Assembly (NCBI GenBank): GCA_024742575.1
Contig: JANSYF010000003.1
Location: 1-64,000, forward strand
Length of the DNA: 64,000 nucleotides
Reading direction: 5' to 3'
Source: Paracoccaceae bacterium
Lineage (GTDB): Bacteria > Pseudomonadota > Alphaproteobacteria > Rhodobacterales > Rhodobacteraceae
In this document: in pieces, positions 43,862 to 53,059 of the stretch
Layout: each line of letters begins with the position of its first letter
Position numbering within the stretch: position 1 is the first letter of the stretch
Program-made: the position numbers and the translations under genes
Notes under the pieces: generated by a model
What the model was told of the DNA's origin: nothing
The model's input: only the letters and a program-made list of their open reading frames with translations
Databases searched by the model: none

Positions 43862-44812
43862 TCAAGGCGAGACTGCTCTGCCGATCTCCGATCCGCGTTC
43901 CTCGGGTTCGTCGTCGATTAGTTCGGTCGGAAAGCCGGGTGCCGTGATCGAAAGCCCAGTCGCTTCTTCAAGCCGCTCAATCAGCCGATCCGACTGCGCC
44001 CGATCACCGTACCGCGCCTGTCCATCCTTAACGATGTCAATGAGCAAGGGCGACAGCTCCAGCGGGACGTCCTTTGCATCTGCCAAGGATTGGAACAGAC
44101 CAATATCCTTGAGCACCAAATCAAGCGTGAAATCCACGTTGCGGTTGCCGGACAGGATCAACTGGCTTTCGGTTTCATGTACAAACGAGGTGCCAGACGA
44201 CGCCTTGATCGCCTCGTAAGTCGTGCCAAGATCGATCCCGTGCGCCGCCATTGTGGTCATCGCTTCGCATAGGCTGGCCAGATGAATTGTGGCCAGATAA
44301 TTGGTCATCACCTTAAGCACCGATGCGCTGCCCACCTCGCCCGTGTGCAACACACGGCGCCCCATAAAGGTCAGCAATGGCAGCACTGTCTCAAACGTCG
44401 CGCGGTCACAGCCTGCAAAGATCGATATATTGCCCGTCGCCGCGCGGTGGCAACCCCCAGAAACAGGCGTGTCCGCCGCTTGCCCGCCCCGGTCCTGCAC
44501 CGCCTTGGCCTGAACGCGGATCGCTTCGGCATCCGTGGTCGACATTTCCAACCAGATTTTGCCGGGTCTGATTTCCGGCAGAAGCTGATCCAAAACGGCC
44601 TGCGACGCCGCGGGACTGGGCAGACTGGTGATCACCACGTCGCAATCACGCATCACCTGTGCGGGACTCGTCCCCGCTTTGGCGCCTTTGGCCACCAGCA
44701 AATCGATCCGCGCGGGATCGAGGTCAAAAACCGTCAGGTCCACCCCGTTGCGCGCAAGTGTGCCAGCCAACTTGGCCCCGACAGCCCCCAATCCCACAAA
44801 TCCAACCTGCAT
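43862..44812 (-). CDS. NAD(P)-dependent beta-hydroxyacid dehydrogenase (3-hydroxyisobutyrate dehydrogenase family)
   Basis: 316 residues. The Rossmann motif GLGAVGAKLAGTLARNG is at 7-23, the substrate-binding DTPVSGGCHRAATGN in the middle, and the catalytic Lys in the GSASVLKVMTNYLA segment. Members oxidise 3-hydroxyisobutyrate, tartronate semialdehyde or related acids; 'GCHRAATG' departs from the usual 'GG.AGA..G', so the substrate is uncertain. It lies on the same strand as, and 98 bp beyond, the ABC exporter gene. Confidence 0.88.
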   Translation of the reverse strand: MQVGFVGLGAVGAKLAGTLARNGVDLTVFDLDPARIDLLVAKGAKAGTSPAQVMRDCDVVITSLPSPAASQAVLDQLLPEIRPGKIWLEMSTTDAEAIRVQAKAVQDRGGQAADTPVSGGCHRAATGNISIFAGCDRATFETVLPLLTFMGRRVLHTGEVGSASVLKVMTNYLATIHLASLCEAMTTMAAHGIDLGTTYEAIKASSGTSFVHETESQLILSGNRNVDFTLDLVLKDIGLFQSLADAKDVPLELSPLLIDIVKDGQARYGDRAQSDRLIERLEEATGLSITAPGFPTELIDDEPEERGSEIGRAVSP

Positions 44813-44910
44813 TTTGCTCTCCCTGTATGCCGTTAGGCGACAAGGTGCCGCTGCCAGAGAAGACCTGTCATTGCCAAAACCGACACTTGCCGACCGGCTT
44901 GTCGAAATTT

Positions 44911-46710
44911 CTACTCGGCGGCCATGCCGTCGGTGAACTGCAACCGCGCCAGACGGGCATAAAGACCGTCCTCGGATACCAACGCATCATGCGCACCAGA
45001 TGCGACGATGCGGCCCTGATCCATCACGATAATCCGATCCGCCTTTTTCACAGTCGCCAGACGATGCGCGACGATCACGGTCGTGCGGCCTTCTGACAGT
45101 TCGTCGACCGCACGCTGAACCGCTCGTTCGCTTTCTGCATCCAAGGCACTGGTCGCCTCGTCCAGTAAGAGCACAGGTGCGTCGCGCAGGATGGCGCGGG
45201 CGATGGCGATCCGCTGTTTTTGACCACCCGACAGCATCACGCCGCGTTCGCCCAAATAGCTGTCATACCCATCTGGCAGTGCCTCGATAAAGTCGTGCGC
45301 AGCAGCAGCCTTGGCCGCGTTTTCGATCTCTGCGTCTGTCGCATCAGGACGGCCAAAACGAATGTTCTCACGTGCGGATGCAGCAAAGATCACCGGGTCT
45401 TGCGGCACAAGAGCGATGTGCTTGCGAAATGCATCCCGCGTCAACGCATCGACCCGCATGCCATCCAGGCAAATCGCACCGGAATCGGGATCGTAAAAGC
45501 GTTGGATTAACTGGATGATCGTCGTCTTGCCCGCCCCACTGGGCCCAACAACAGCCACCGTTTCGCCCGGCGCAATCCGTAGGTTCACGCCGTCCAAAGC
45601 GGCGACACCCGGGCGGCTTGGATAGGCGAAATGCACGTCCTCGAAAGTAATCTCACCGCGAACCGGCTGTGGCAAGGCAAGAGGCGTTTCGGGATCGTTG
45701 ACTGTGTCTTCGGCATGCAGCAATTCGACCAATCGTTCGGTCGCACCAGCCGCACGCTGCAATTCGCCAAAAATCTCGGACAGCGCTGCAACCGATCCGG
45801 CGACCATGACCGAATAGATCACGAACTGCACCAACTCACCCGCGCTCATCATGCCGTTGCGTACATCGGTTGCACCGATCCAGAGAACACCGACGATACC
45901 GGTGAACACAAGAAAGATCACAATCGCGGTCATCTGCGCCCGCGTCCAAATCCGGCGGCGTGCGGCATCAAAGCTCTTTTCCGTCACATCGCCAAAGGCA
46001 TTGCGCGAAATGTCTTCATGCGTGAATGCCTGAACTGTCTGAACCGACAACAACGCCTCGGATGCATTGCCCGAAGACGCCGCGATCCAGTCTTGGTTTT
46101 CGCGGCTCAACTTGCGCATCTTGCGGCCCAGCACAAGGATCGGCACAACCACCGCAGGCACGATCAACAGCACCATCCCGGTCAGTTTGGCCGATGTGAA
46201 CAGCATCAGGATCATACCACCGAAGAACAGCAGCACATTGCGCAGCGCGATCGAGATGGACGACCCAAGCACACTCAGGATCAACGTTGTGTCTGTCGTG
46301 ATCCGACTCAGCACTTCGCCAGTCATGACACGTTCAAAGAACGACGGGCTAAGTCCAATCACGCGCCCGAACACGGCTTTGCGGATATCGGCAACCACAC
46401 GTTCACCCAGCCGCGTGACCAGCGCGTAACGCAGCGCGGTTCCGATGGCGAGCAAACCCGCGATGCCAAGAGCCGCCGAGAAATAGAGATCCAGCAGCGC
46501 ACCGTCAGAGGTGTTGAAATTGTCGACCACCCGACGCACCGCCATCGGCAGGATCAAAGACACGCAGGCTGTCGCACTCAAAGCAAACAGCGCTGCGAGC
46601 ATCAGCAGCCTGTAGGGCAGGATAAATGGCCACAAAGCCGCCAGTGATCCAATCTTCTTGGATTTCTCGCGTTCTTCGTTCTTTGCCGGTATCGGTGTCG
46701 CGTCCGCCAT
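44911..46710 (-). CDS. ABC exporter, ATP-binding/permease fusion (MsbA-like)
   Basis: 599 residues. Six membrane helices lie in the first 330, followed by one ATPase domain with Walker A GPSGAGKTT, Q-loop LVPQDP, signature LSGGQKQRIAIARAIL, Walker B VLLLDEATSALD and H-loop VAHRLAT. A homodimeric half-transporter of the lipid/multidrug type. The substrate is not readable from sequence. A tRNA-Gly gene lies 137 bp upstream on the same strand. Confidence 0.92.
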   Translation of the reverse strand: MADATPIPAKNEEREKSKKIGSLAALWPFILPYRLLMLAALFALSATACVSLILPMAVRRVVDNFNTSDGALLDLYFSAALGIAGLLAIGTALRYALVTRLGERVVADIRKAVFGRVIGLSPSFFERVMTGEVLSRITTDTTLILSVLGSSISIALRNVLLFFGGMILMLFTSAKLTGMVLLIVPAVVVPILVLGRKMRKLSRENQDWIAASSGNASEALLSVQTVQAFTHEDISRNAFGDVTEKSFDAARRRIWTRAQMTAIVIFLVFTGIVGVLWIGATDVRNGMMSAGELVQFVIYSVMVAGSVAALSEIFGELQRAAGATERLVELLHAEDTVNDPETPLALPQPVRGEITFEDVHFAYPSRPGVAALDGVNLRIAPGETVAVVGPSGAGKTTIIQLIQRFYDPDSGAICLDGMRVDALTRDAFRKHIALVPQDPVIFAASARENIRFGRPDATDAEIENAAKAAAAHDFIEALPDGYDSYLGERGVMLSGGQKQRIAIARAILRDAPVLLLDEATSALDAESERAVQRAVDELSEGRTTVIVAHRLATVKKADRIIVMDQGRIVASGAHDALVSEDGLYARLARLQFTDGMAAE

Positions 46711-46846
46711 CAGGTTCCCATTTTTAGCTGCATTCGCTTAAACCTTGGCCTGCCCGCAATGGTCAAGCCGAACGCGCCGCAAATGCCGATTTGCCGCGCT
46801 AAAGACCTATCGAGACCGTGACAATCAGATGATTTCAGGAAGATTT

Positions 46847-46920
46847 TGGAGCGGGCGGCGGGAATCGAACCCGCGTCATTAGCTTGGAAGGCTAAGGTCT
46901 TACCACTACACAACGCCCGC
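46847..46920 (-). tRNA. tRNA-Gly(TCC)
   Basis: 74 bases with an encoded CCA end. The acceptor arms GCGGGCG and CGCCCGC pair fully, and the TTAGC/GCTAA anticodon stem holds the loop CTTCCAA, so the anticodon is TCC (46886-46888), reading GGA and GGG codons. The T arm is GCGGGTTCGATTCCCGC. It is 74 bases, short in the variable loop as usual for tRNA-Gly. Confidence 0.97.
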
Positions 46921-47012
46921 TCAACGACACTCGACCTATGATATGGCCCGGGTCTCGTCAAGTATCTCAGGCCCGCTGATTGCCGGAAAATCCAAAAGAC
47001 GACAAACGCCGT

Positions 47013-47750
47013 TCAGCCAAAGTCGAACACGCGGCCGATCCGCGTGCAACGACCTGCAAACCCGGCAAGCACCCCAAGATGCCATGCCAGCACCTGATTG
47101 CTGGACAAGGCAGGTCGCCCTAATACCGTTTCGATCTCGTCAATCACCTCAAGCGCGCGCAGGTTGGTGCAAGACATAAACACCGCGTCACAATCGCCGC
47201 CCTGCCCTACGTGAACCGCCGCATCGCGAACCGACTGACGCGAAATGCGCACCACGCGCTCTTCGAGCGGCTCATCGAAACTGCCGAACGAGGTAACCGC
47301 GATCCCCGCGGCCTCCAACCCTGCGATCAGGCGGTTGCTGACCGATGCCACATAGGGGCTCACCAGTCCGAGCTTTGCGATCCCCCCGGCACGACACGCC
47401 GCGATCAAGGATGTCAGCGGGTCTGAGACATGCGGCGTTGGCACGCCCGCCTTGATAAGTTCTGCCACACGCGCAGCACCGATGGCGGCACTGGCCGAGG
47501 TGCAGCCATACCCAACCGCCGACAGATCCGCACCCTCAGGCAACAACCGCGCCGAGGCGGTCAGGTTGTCTTCCATCGCACACAGGCTGTCGAGCGAAAC
47601 TGTCGCGCTTGATGGCACACGAGACACCAACAGCTCCACATCCGAAGGCAAAAGCATGCGGAAATCACGCTCAATGGTTTCGTCGCTTTGCAACGTCACC
47701 AACCCGATCTGTGTCGGGCGATTCGTTTCGATCGTATAAGGCAGCGCCAT
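47013..47750 (-). CDS. Asp/Glu racemase superfamily protein, maleate cis-trans isomerase/EutA type
   Basis: 245 residues. Both catalytic cysteines of the maleate-isomerase/arylmalonate-decarboxylase branch are present: Cys83 in VGYGCTSASAAIG and Cys194 in VFMSCTNLRAL. The N-terminal TQIGLVTLQSDETIERDF is typical of that branch. EutA proteins of ectoine degradation belong here too, and the neighbouring M24 and PLP genes resemble that setting. The start overlaps the M24 stop (TGATG). It is the last gene of a three-gene coupled operon; the substrate is unknown. Confidence 0.82.
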   Translation of the reverse strand: MALPYTIETNRPTQIGLVTLQSDETIERDFRMLLPSDVELLVSRVPSSATVSLDSLCAMEDNLTASARLLPEGADLSAVGYGCTSASAAIGAARVAELIKAGVPTPHVSDPLTSLIAACRAGGIAKLGLVSPYVASVSNRLIAGLEAAGIAVTSFGSFDEPLEERVVRISRQSVRDAAVHVGQGGDCDAVFMSCTNLRALEVIDEIETVLGRPALSSNQVLAWHLGVLAGFAGRCTRIGRVFDFG

Positions 47751-48907
47751 CAGATCACCCGTATGTCGCGGGATTGCGGCTGCGACAGGAACTCTGCACC
47801 GGCTTCCCGGATCACGATGTTTTCCTCATGCACAAGGATTTTGCCATCGCGCACGATGACCGACGGTTCCAGAGTCAGCACCATTCCAGGCACCAGAACC
47901 GTATGATCCTGCGGAATGATCGACGGCCATTCGGTCAGTTGCATCCCCAGTCCGTGCCCCAGACGCCCCGCTTCCATCACGTCGCCGCTTGGGTTCACGA
48001 TGCCATTCATCGCTTGGAAGAGATCAGCAATCGTCACACCAGGCTTGGCAATATCCGCCGCCGCATGTGTTGCGTCGATCAGCCGGTAATGGGCCGTAGC
48101 GACATCCGGCGCGAGAGAACCAATACTGAAATTCCGATCGAAATCGCAGAAATAACCGTCCCAGACCAACCCCGTGTCCAACATCAGGACATCCCCGAGT
48201 GCGAGCGGCGCATCCGTCGCAGGCGAAATCACATCGGCATAACCCGCAGCTTCTGCGGCACCAGCAAGATAGGGTACCCAATCCGCCCCTTCTTCAAGGC
48301 AAAGGCATTGGAACCTGCGAAACACCTCGGACAGCGGCATACCTGCCGAAACGCTGTCTGGAACACGGTCAAAGGCGCGGTTCGCGATTCCAGCGGCATG
48401 ACGGATCTTGTCGATCTCGGCTTCGGATTTCACCATCCGCAAATGCCGTGTGATCATGGCGTCCCCGACAATCGTGCGCGGCGATAGTGCGATCTCCAAC
48501 CGCCGCAGATGGGCCAGCGGCATGCGCACATGGCTTTCCATCTGATCGGCCAAACCGATTCGTCCGTTGGCTGGGACAATTTCGGACAACGCACCAATCA
48601 AGAGGGCGATGCCGTCATCCTCGTAATCAGGCGCGGCCCAAGTGCGAATATCCTTGATCCAGCCTTGCCCCATCAAATGCGCCCCGATGGACGGGATCAC
48701 GGCAATCGGATCACCTGCCGCAGGGACAATCACGAACCATGGTCGCGTTGGGCTTTCCCAAAACCGGGTAAGGAATCCGGTATAATAACGGATTTCCGGC
48801 TCGGTCGTCAGCATGAGCGCAGACAAACCATGCTGTGCCATCAAAGCCTGAGCAGCACTGGTGCGCTGCTTGAATTCCTCGACTGGGAACCCAAGCGGCG
48901 ATGTCAT
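47750..48907 (-). CDS. M24 family peptidase (Xaa-Pro dipeptidase/ectoine hydrolase-like)
   Basis: 385 residues. The N-terminal creatinase-type domain (AALMAQHGLSALMLTTEPEI-like region) is followed by the pita-bread catalytic domain with all five metal ligands visible: two Asp in LDTGLVWDGYFCDFDR, His in RLGHGLGMQLTEW, Glu in LTLEPSVIV and Glu in VHEENIVI. Relatives include Xaa-Pro peptidases, creatinase and DoeA/EutD, which hydrolyses ectoine. No other ectoine-specific gene (eutC, eutE, doeB, uehABC) is here. The start ATG 48907 overlaps the upstream stop (ATGA). Confidence 0.87.
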   Translation of the reverse strand: MTSPLGFPVEEFKQRTSAAQALMAQHGLSALMLTTEPEIRYYTGFLTRFWESPTRPWFVIVPAAGDPIAVIPSIGAHLMGQGWIKDIRTWAAPDYEDDGIALLIGALSEIVPANGRIGLADQMESHVRMPLAHLRRLEIALSPRTIVGDAMITRHLRMVKSEAEIDKIRHAAGIANRAFDRVPDSVSAGMPLSEVFRRFQCLCLEEGADWVPYLAGAAEAAGYADVISPATDAPLALGDVLMLDTGLVWDGYFCDFDRNFSIGSLAPDVATAHYRLIDATHAAADIAKPGVTIADLFQAMNGIVNPSGDVMEAGRLGHGLGMQLTEWPSIIPQDHTVLVPGMVLTLEPSVIVRDGKILVHEENIVIREAGAEFLSQPQSRDIRVI

Positions 48908-49938
48908 GACGCCTGCTCGCTGAGGATGATCAATACGCGAGAGTCGTTGGTGAGACCCAGCGCAGTTCCTGCCGCCAACAGCCCCGAAAAACCCGCGGCC
49001 CCCGAAGGGGTCGTCGGATATCCAGCATCCGCGCAAACTGCACTTCCCGCAGCACCTTCATCCTCCGAAATCAGCATGAAATCATCCGCATCCCGCGCCA
49101 GCCCTTTTAGCGCGATCAGAGACGGTTCTTTGCAGTCAAGCCGCCCCATTGCCGATTCCGGCCCTTCGGTGACTTGGGCCGAGCCTGCCTTGACGGATGC
49201 GTAAAGCGCCGGGGCGACCTCGGGTTCGACCACGATGATCCGGGGCGCATCGCCCCAGGCGACCCGCGCATAGGCGGCGCAGGCCGTTGCCAAACCACCA
49301 ACACCCGCTTGCAGGAAAATGTGCGTCGGCGGCGCTGGCATCTGGGCTACCGCCTCCTGCATCAGCACCAGATAGCCTTCCATCAAGGTGTACGGTCGGT
49401 CGAGATAGCCTGGCCACGAACTGTCCGACAGGAGAGCCCAATCGTTGTCCGTAGCAGCCTGCGCGGCACCTGACATCGCCTCTTCATAGATCGCCCCGTG
49501 TCGGACAACTTCCGCACCAAAACTGCGCAGCCGGTCGGCAAAACCTTCGGGCACCGTATCGGCAAGGTAAACAACAGCGCGCGCGCCAAACGCCTGTGCG
49601 CCTGCCGCAACCGACAGGCCGTGGTTGCCCGCACTTGCAGTGACATAGGTTCTGCCTTTGGCGTTGCCGTCTTCGGCATCACGCGCAATCACATAGGCCG
49701 CACCCAACGCCTTGAAGCTGCCCAACCCCATGCGCGCGCGTTCGTCTTTGATATTCAGCTGCCCGACACCCGCCACCTTCGCCAAGGCAGGCGCATCGTG
49801 AAGCGGTGTAACACCGGCGGCAGGACACCGCGTCAGCAGGATTGACGGGCGGTCCGCGTCAACGCTGGGAAAAGGAATTTCTGCCAGTGTCGCAAGCACG
49901 GCATCTGCAAGGTCGGGGGTTTTGTGCAGCACGTTCAT
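48904..49938 (-). CDS. PLP-dependent lyase, diaminopropionate ammonia-lyase/threonine dehydratase-like
   Basis: About 344 residues of the fold-type II PLP family. The PLP lysine is Lys76 in RMGLGSFKALGAAYV, close to the GLNAFKALGG of diaminopropionate ammonia-lyase. YVTASAGNHGLSVAAGA and the phosphate-binding QAGVGGLA follow. EutB of ectoine catabolism is a relative. It is first in the coupled lyase-M24-racemase operon. The start is uncertain: ATG 49938 (MNVLHKTPDLADAV) gives a family-like N terminus, while ATG 50010 would add 24 residues and has only a weak AAAGG upstream. Confidence 0.82.
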   Translation of the reverse strand: MNVLHKTPDLADAVLATLAEIPFPSVDADRPSILLTRCPAAGVTPLHDAPALAKVAGVGQLNIKDERARMGLGSFKALGAAYVIARDAEDGNAKGRTYVTASAGNHGLSVAAGAQAFGARAVVYLADTVPEGFADRLRSFGAEVVRHGAIYEEAMSGAAQAATDNDWALLSDSSWPGYLDRPYTLMEGYLVLMQEAVAQMPAPPTHIFLQAGVGGLATACAAYARVAWGDAPRIIVVEPEVAPALYASVKAGSAQVTEGPESAMGRLDCKEPSLIALKGLARDADDFMLISEDEGAAGSAVCADAGYPTTPSGAAGFSGLLAAGTALGLTNDSRVLIILSEQAS

Positions 49939-50073
49939 AGCCGCACTGTGACAGCACATCACCGCGTCTGTCACGCCAAGTCCGACATCCGCCGCGCCTA
50001 GACCGACCATCTGTTTGCTCTGCCTTTCGAACCGCTTTAGCGTTTGGACAAATCAAAGAAGGCCTTGTTTAGA

Positions 50074-51726
50074 ATGACCCGTCCCAACACCACGATCCGC
50101 GCCGCCGACCATCTTGTCGATCTCCTGGTTGCCCAAGGCACGACAGCCGCGTTCGGGGTGCCGGGTGAAAGCTACCTTCCGGTCCTAGACGCGTTCTATG
50201 GGCGCGAACAGGACATCCGTTTTGTCACCTCCCGGCAAGAAGGCGGTGCCGCAATGGCCGCCGATGCATACGGCAAACTCACAGGCCGTCCCGGCATCTG
50301 TTTCGCCACACGTGGCCCGGGTGCGACTAATGCCAGCGCCGGGGTGCATGTCGCTTATCAGGATTCGACCCCGATGATCCTGTTCCTCGGTCAGGTCGCG
50401 CGCGACATGGTGGACCGCGAGGCGTTTCAGGAAATCGACTACCGCCGCATGTTCGGCCAGATGGCCAAGTGGGTTGCCCAGATCGACGACGCGTCGCGGC
50501 TTCAGGAATACATCTCCCGCGCCTTCAGAATGTCCATGTCGGGGCGTCCCGGCCCGGTGGTGCTCGCCCTGCCCGAGGACATGCTTTACGACGAGATCAC
50601 GCAGCCCACACCACCTGCGCGGATCGAGACTCCTCGTTTTTTGCCGTCCGGTAAAAATCTGGAAAACCTCAAAACCCGCATCGCCAAAGCCCAACGCCCA
50701 TTGGTCATGGCGGGGGGTGGTGGCTGGACCAAGACCGGAATCGCCGCCCTGCAGCGCTTTGCAGAAACTCAAAGCCTGCCCGTCGCCGTGTCCCTGCGAT
50801 GCCAAGGGCTTATGGACAACCGCCATCCCAACTACGTCGGTCATTACGGCGTCGGCACTCCGCCCTACCTCAAAGACATCATGGCCGAGACCGACCTGCT
50901 CATCGCAATTGGCCCGCGTTTGGGGGAAATGACCACCGCCGGGTATTCGATTCTGACACCGCCAGTGCCGGATCAATCGCTGGCGCATGTCTTCCCTGAA
51001 CCCGAAGAAATCGGCCGCGTCTATGAGCCGGAAATCGCGTTGGTGGCGGATACCGAAAGCTTCTGTACGGCTGTCGCTGACTGGGACCCCATCGCGCCTG
51101 ACGCCTTTGCGAACCGTACGACGGACTTGCACGAACGGTACGTTTCGTTCAGCGACCCGGCGTCGGTCGGGGATGATCCGCTGGCCCCCTATTTCGCGCA
51201 TCTGACCAAGGTGCTGCCCGAGGATGCAATCCTGTGCAACGGTGCGGGGAACTATGCGGGCTGGCTGCACCGCTTCTACAAGTACCGCGCACCGGGATCG
51301 CAGCTTGCCCCGACATCCGGGTCCATGGGCTACGGCCTGCCCGCCGCCATCGGGGCCGCGATCTGCGAACCCGAGCGCGAGATTTTCGCCGTCGCGGGCG
51401 ACGGGTGTTTCATGATGACCTGTCAGGAAATGGCCACCGCCGTGCACCACGATCTGAACCTGACCGTGATCATTATCGACAACGCCCGCTACGGCACAAT
51501 CCGCGCGCATCAGGAACGCGAATATCCCGACCGGGTGTCCGGCACGGTTCTGACCAATCCCGATTTCAGTGACTTCGCGCGGTCCTTCGGCGCATTCGCA
51601 GCCAAGGCCCCGGACTATGACAGCTTTGTCGCAGCCGTCGCCGAAGCGCGGTCGCGCAAAGGGGTCAAGCTGATCGAGGTGAAGGCCAATCCGAATTTCC
51701 TGTCACCGGGAAAACGGCTGTCCTGA
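50074..51726 (+). CDS. Thiamine-diphosphate-dependent enzyme (acetolactate synthase-like)
   Basis: 550 residues in the three-domain IlvB/POX layout. The catalytic Glu is Glu32 in FGVPGESYLPVLDA. The ThDP/Mg motif GDG..N is in VAGDGCFMMTCQEM..IIIDNARYG near residues 445-475. Unlike biosynthetic IlvB, no small-subunit gene (ilvN) is adjacent, and it diverges from an amino-acid catabolic operon. A decarboxylase or carboligase acting on a 2-oxoacid from that pathway is the likely role, not acetolactate synthesis. The start ATG 50074 is chosen by content; TTG 50044 is possible. Confidence 0.83.
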   Translation: MTRPNTTIRAADHLVDLLVAQGTTAAFGVPGESYLPVLDAFYGREQDIRFVTSRQEGGAAMAADAYGKLTGRPGICFATRGPGATNASAGVHVAYQDSTPMILFLGQVARDMVDREAFQEIDYRRMFGQMAKWVAQIDDASRLQEYISRAFRMSMSGRPGPVVLALPEDMLYDEITQPTPPARIETPRFLPSGKNLENLKTRIAKAQRPLVMAGGGGWTKTGIAALQRFAETQSLPVAVSLRCQGLMDNRHPNYVGHYGVGTPPYLKDIMAETDLLIAIGPRLGEMTTAGYSILTPPVPDQSLAHVFPEPEEIGRVYEPEIALVADTESFCTAVADWDPIAPDAFANRTTDLHERYVSFSDPASVGDDPLAPYFAHLTKVLPEDAILCNGAGNYAGWLHRFYKYRAPGSQLAPTSGSMGYGLPAAIGAAICEPEREIFAVAGDGCFMMTCQEMATAVHHDLNLTVIIIDNARYGTIRAHQEREYPDRVSGTVLTNPDFSDFARSFGAFAAKAPDYDSFVAAVAEARSRKGVKLIEVKANPNFLSPGKRLS

Positions 51727-51732
51727 CGAGGT

Positions 51733-52944
51733 TCACAACAGGCCCGTTGCCAGCAGCAGCAGGCTTGTTGCCACGCCAAACACGGGCACTGCCATCGGCA
51801 CGCGGAAATGCTGGTCAGCAGGTACGCCGGCAAGCTTGATCCGGATCAGCGCGAGGTTCACCAGAACGAAGACGAACAGCACGATCTGCGACGTGCGTTC
51901 GGCCAGCGCATCAATTGGAAAGGTCAACGCCAAAAGCAGGATCGTCACACCAACGACCAAGGTGGCAACCACAGGCGTCTGGGTTTTTGGCGAGACATAG
52001 GCCAATGGCTTGGGCAGATGTCCCCTGTCCGCCAAGCCGTATAGGACACGCGACGCCATGATCATCTGGATCAAAACGCCATTCACCGTTGCAACGATTG
52101 CAACAAGGCTGAACCCCTGTTGCAACACACTCGGCGCATCCGCGAAGACCAGTAGCAACGGTGCAGCAGATGCGGACAGCGTTTCAAGCGGGACCGCTAT
52201 CAAGACCGCAGTTGTTGTTCCGATGTAAAGCACAGTCGCCAGCAAAAGCGTCCAAAGAATAGCGCGGGGCATGGTGTGGAGGGGATCTTTCACCTCTTCC
52301 GCCACATTGGCCATGTCTTCGAATCCGACAAAGGCGAAAAACGCCAGTAAGGACGCTGCGCCGATTCCGACCCAGTGCGAGCCCGCCAGCGGTGGAAGGA
52401 TGTCGGTCAGCGTCACACCGGAGGGTTCGGAAAAGCCAAATCCCCAAAGCATCACAATAAGTAGCCCCGTCACCTCTATGACAGTGATCACCGCAGCGAC
52501 CGTAACCGACTGGGTGATGCCCCACAAAGCGATCACTCCCATGAAGGCAACAACAACCATTGTCAGAACACCTGTAGGTGCCCCGATCAACCCGTGCAGA
52601 TAGGAGGCCGCGCCCAGTGACACAGCCGCCGCCGAAACGAGGCCCGACAAAACCACCGCCAAGCCGACCACCGTAGCGAGGATCGCAGAGGAGAACCCCG
52701 CTTCGACATAAGCCGCTTCTCCGGCGCTAACAGGATAGCGGGTCGATAATTCGGCGTAGGAAAACGCGGTAAACGCAACGACCACCGCCGCCACGACAAA
52801 AGCCACCGGTGCAAATGCCCCCGCCTCTGCCGCAGTCGCGCCAACCAGGACGTATATCCCCGCGCCCACGGTCACACCCAGCCCGTAGAGCGTCAACAAG
52901 GGCACATTCAACGCGCGGCGCAGTCTGTTGTCTTGGGTCGTCAT
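51733..52944 (-). CDS. APC-superfamily amino-acid permease
   Basis: 403 residues with about 12 membrane helices. TM1 carries the APC-type Gly-rich unwound segment GLGVTVGAGIYVLVG, and FVGFEDMANVAEEVKDP is the TM6 to loop signature of the LeuT-fold APC family. An inner-membrane cation-coupled or exchange transporter for amino acids or amines. It is convergent with the ThDP-enzyme gene (6 bp gap) and may import the substrate of the nearby lyase/M24/racemase operon. Confidence 0.87.
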   Translation of the reverse strand: MTTQDNRLRRALNVPLLTLYGLGVTVGAGIYVLVGATAAEAGAFAPVAFVVAAVVVAFTAFSYAELSTRYPVSAGEAAYVEAGFSSAILATVVGLAVVLSGLVSAAAVSLGAASYLHGLIGAPTGVLTMVVVAFMGVIALWGITQSVTVAAVITVIEVTGLLIVMLWGFGFSEPSGVTLTDILPPLAGSHWVGIGAASLLAFFAFVGFEDMANVAEEVKDPLHTMPRAILWTLLLATVLYIGTTTAVLIAVPLETLSASAAPLLLVFADAPSVLQQGFSLVAIVATVNGVLIQMIMASRVLYGLADRGHLPKPLAYVSPKTQTPVVATLVVGVTILLLALTFPIDALAERTSQIVLFVFVLVNLALIRIKLAGVPADQHFRVPMAVPVFGVATSLLLLATGLL

Positions 52945-53059
52945 AGTCGAACCACCTATTCAGGCAGGAAAAGCGGCTTTGCCCGTCCCGTTCCGGTGTT
53001 CTAAGTCACATTCGACGTCGTGTAGATGACTTGGGTCAATCTGCGTCATTCTAGCAGAT

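Noticed and set aside
46710-46961. 83-residue minus-strand frame reading SSVVERALCSGKTLAFQANDAGSIPAARS
   Set aside because: This is a translation across tRNA-Gly and its flanks; such peptides are a known artefact of reading tRNA genes.
47013-49938. Naming the trio eutA/eutD/eutB as an ectoine operon
   Set aside because: Families match only in part; eutC, eutE/doeB and the ectoine TRAP transporter genes are absent, and the PLP enzyme looks closer to diaminopropionate ammonia-lyase.
50185-51510. 441-residue minus-strand frame
   Set aside because: Antisense of the ThDP enzyme; long only because of GC-rich third positions.
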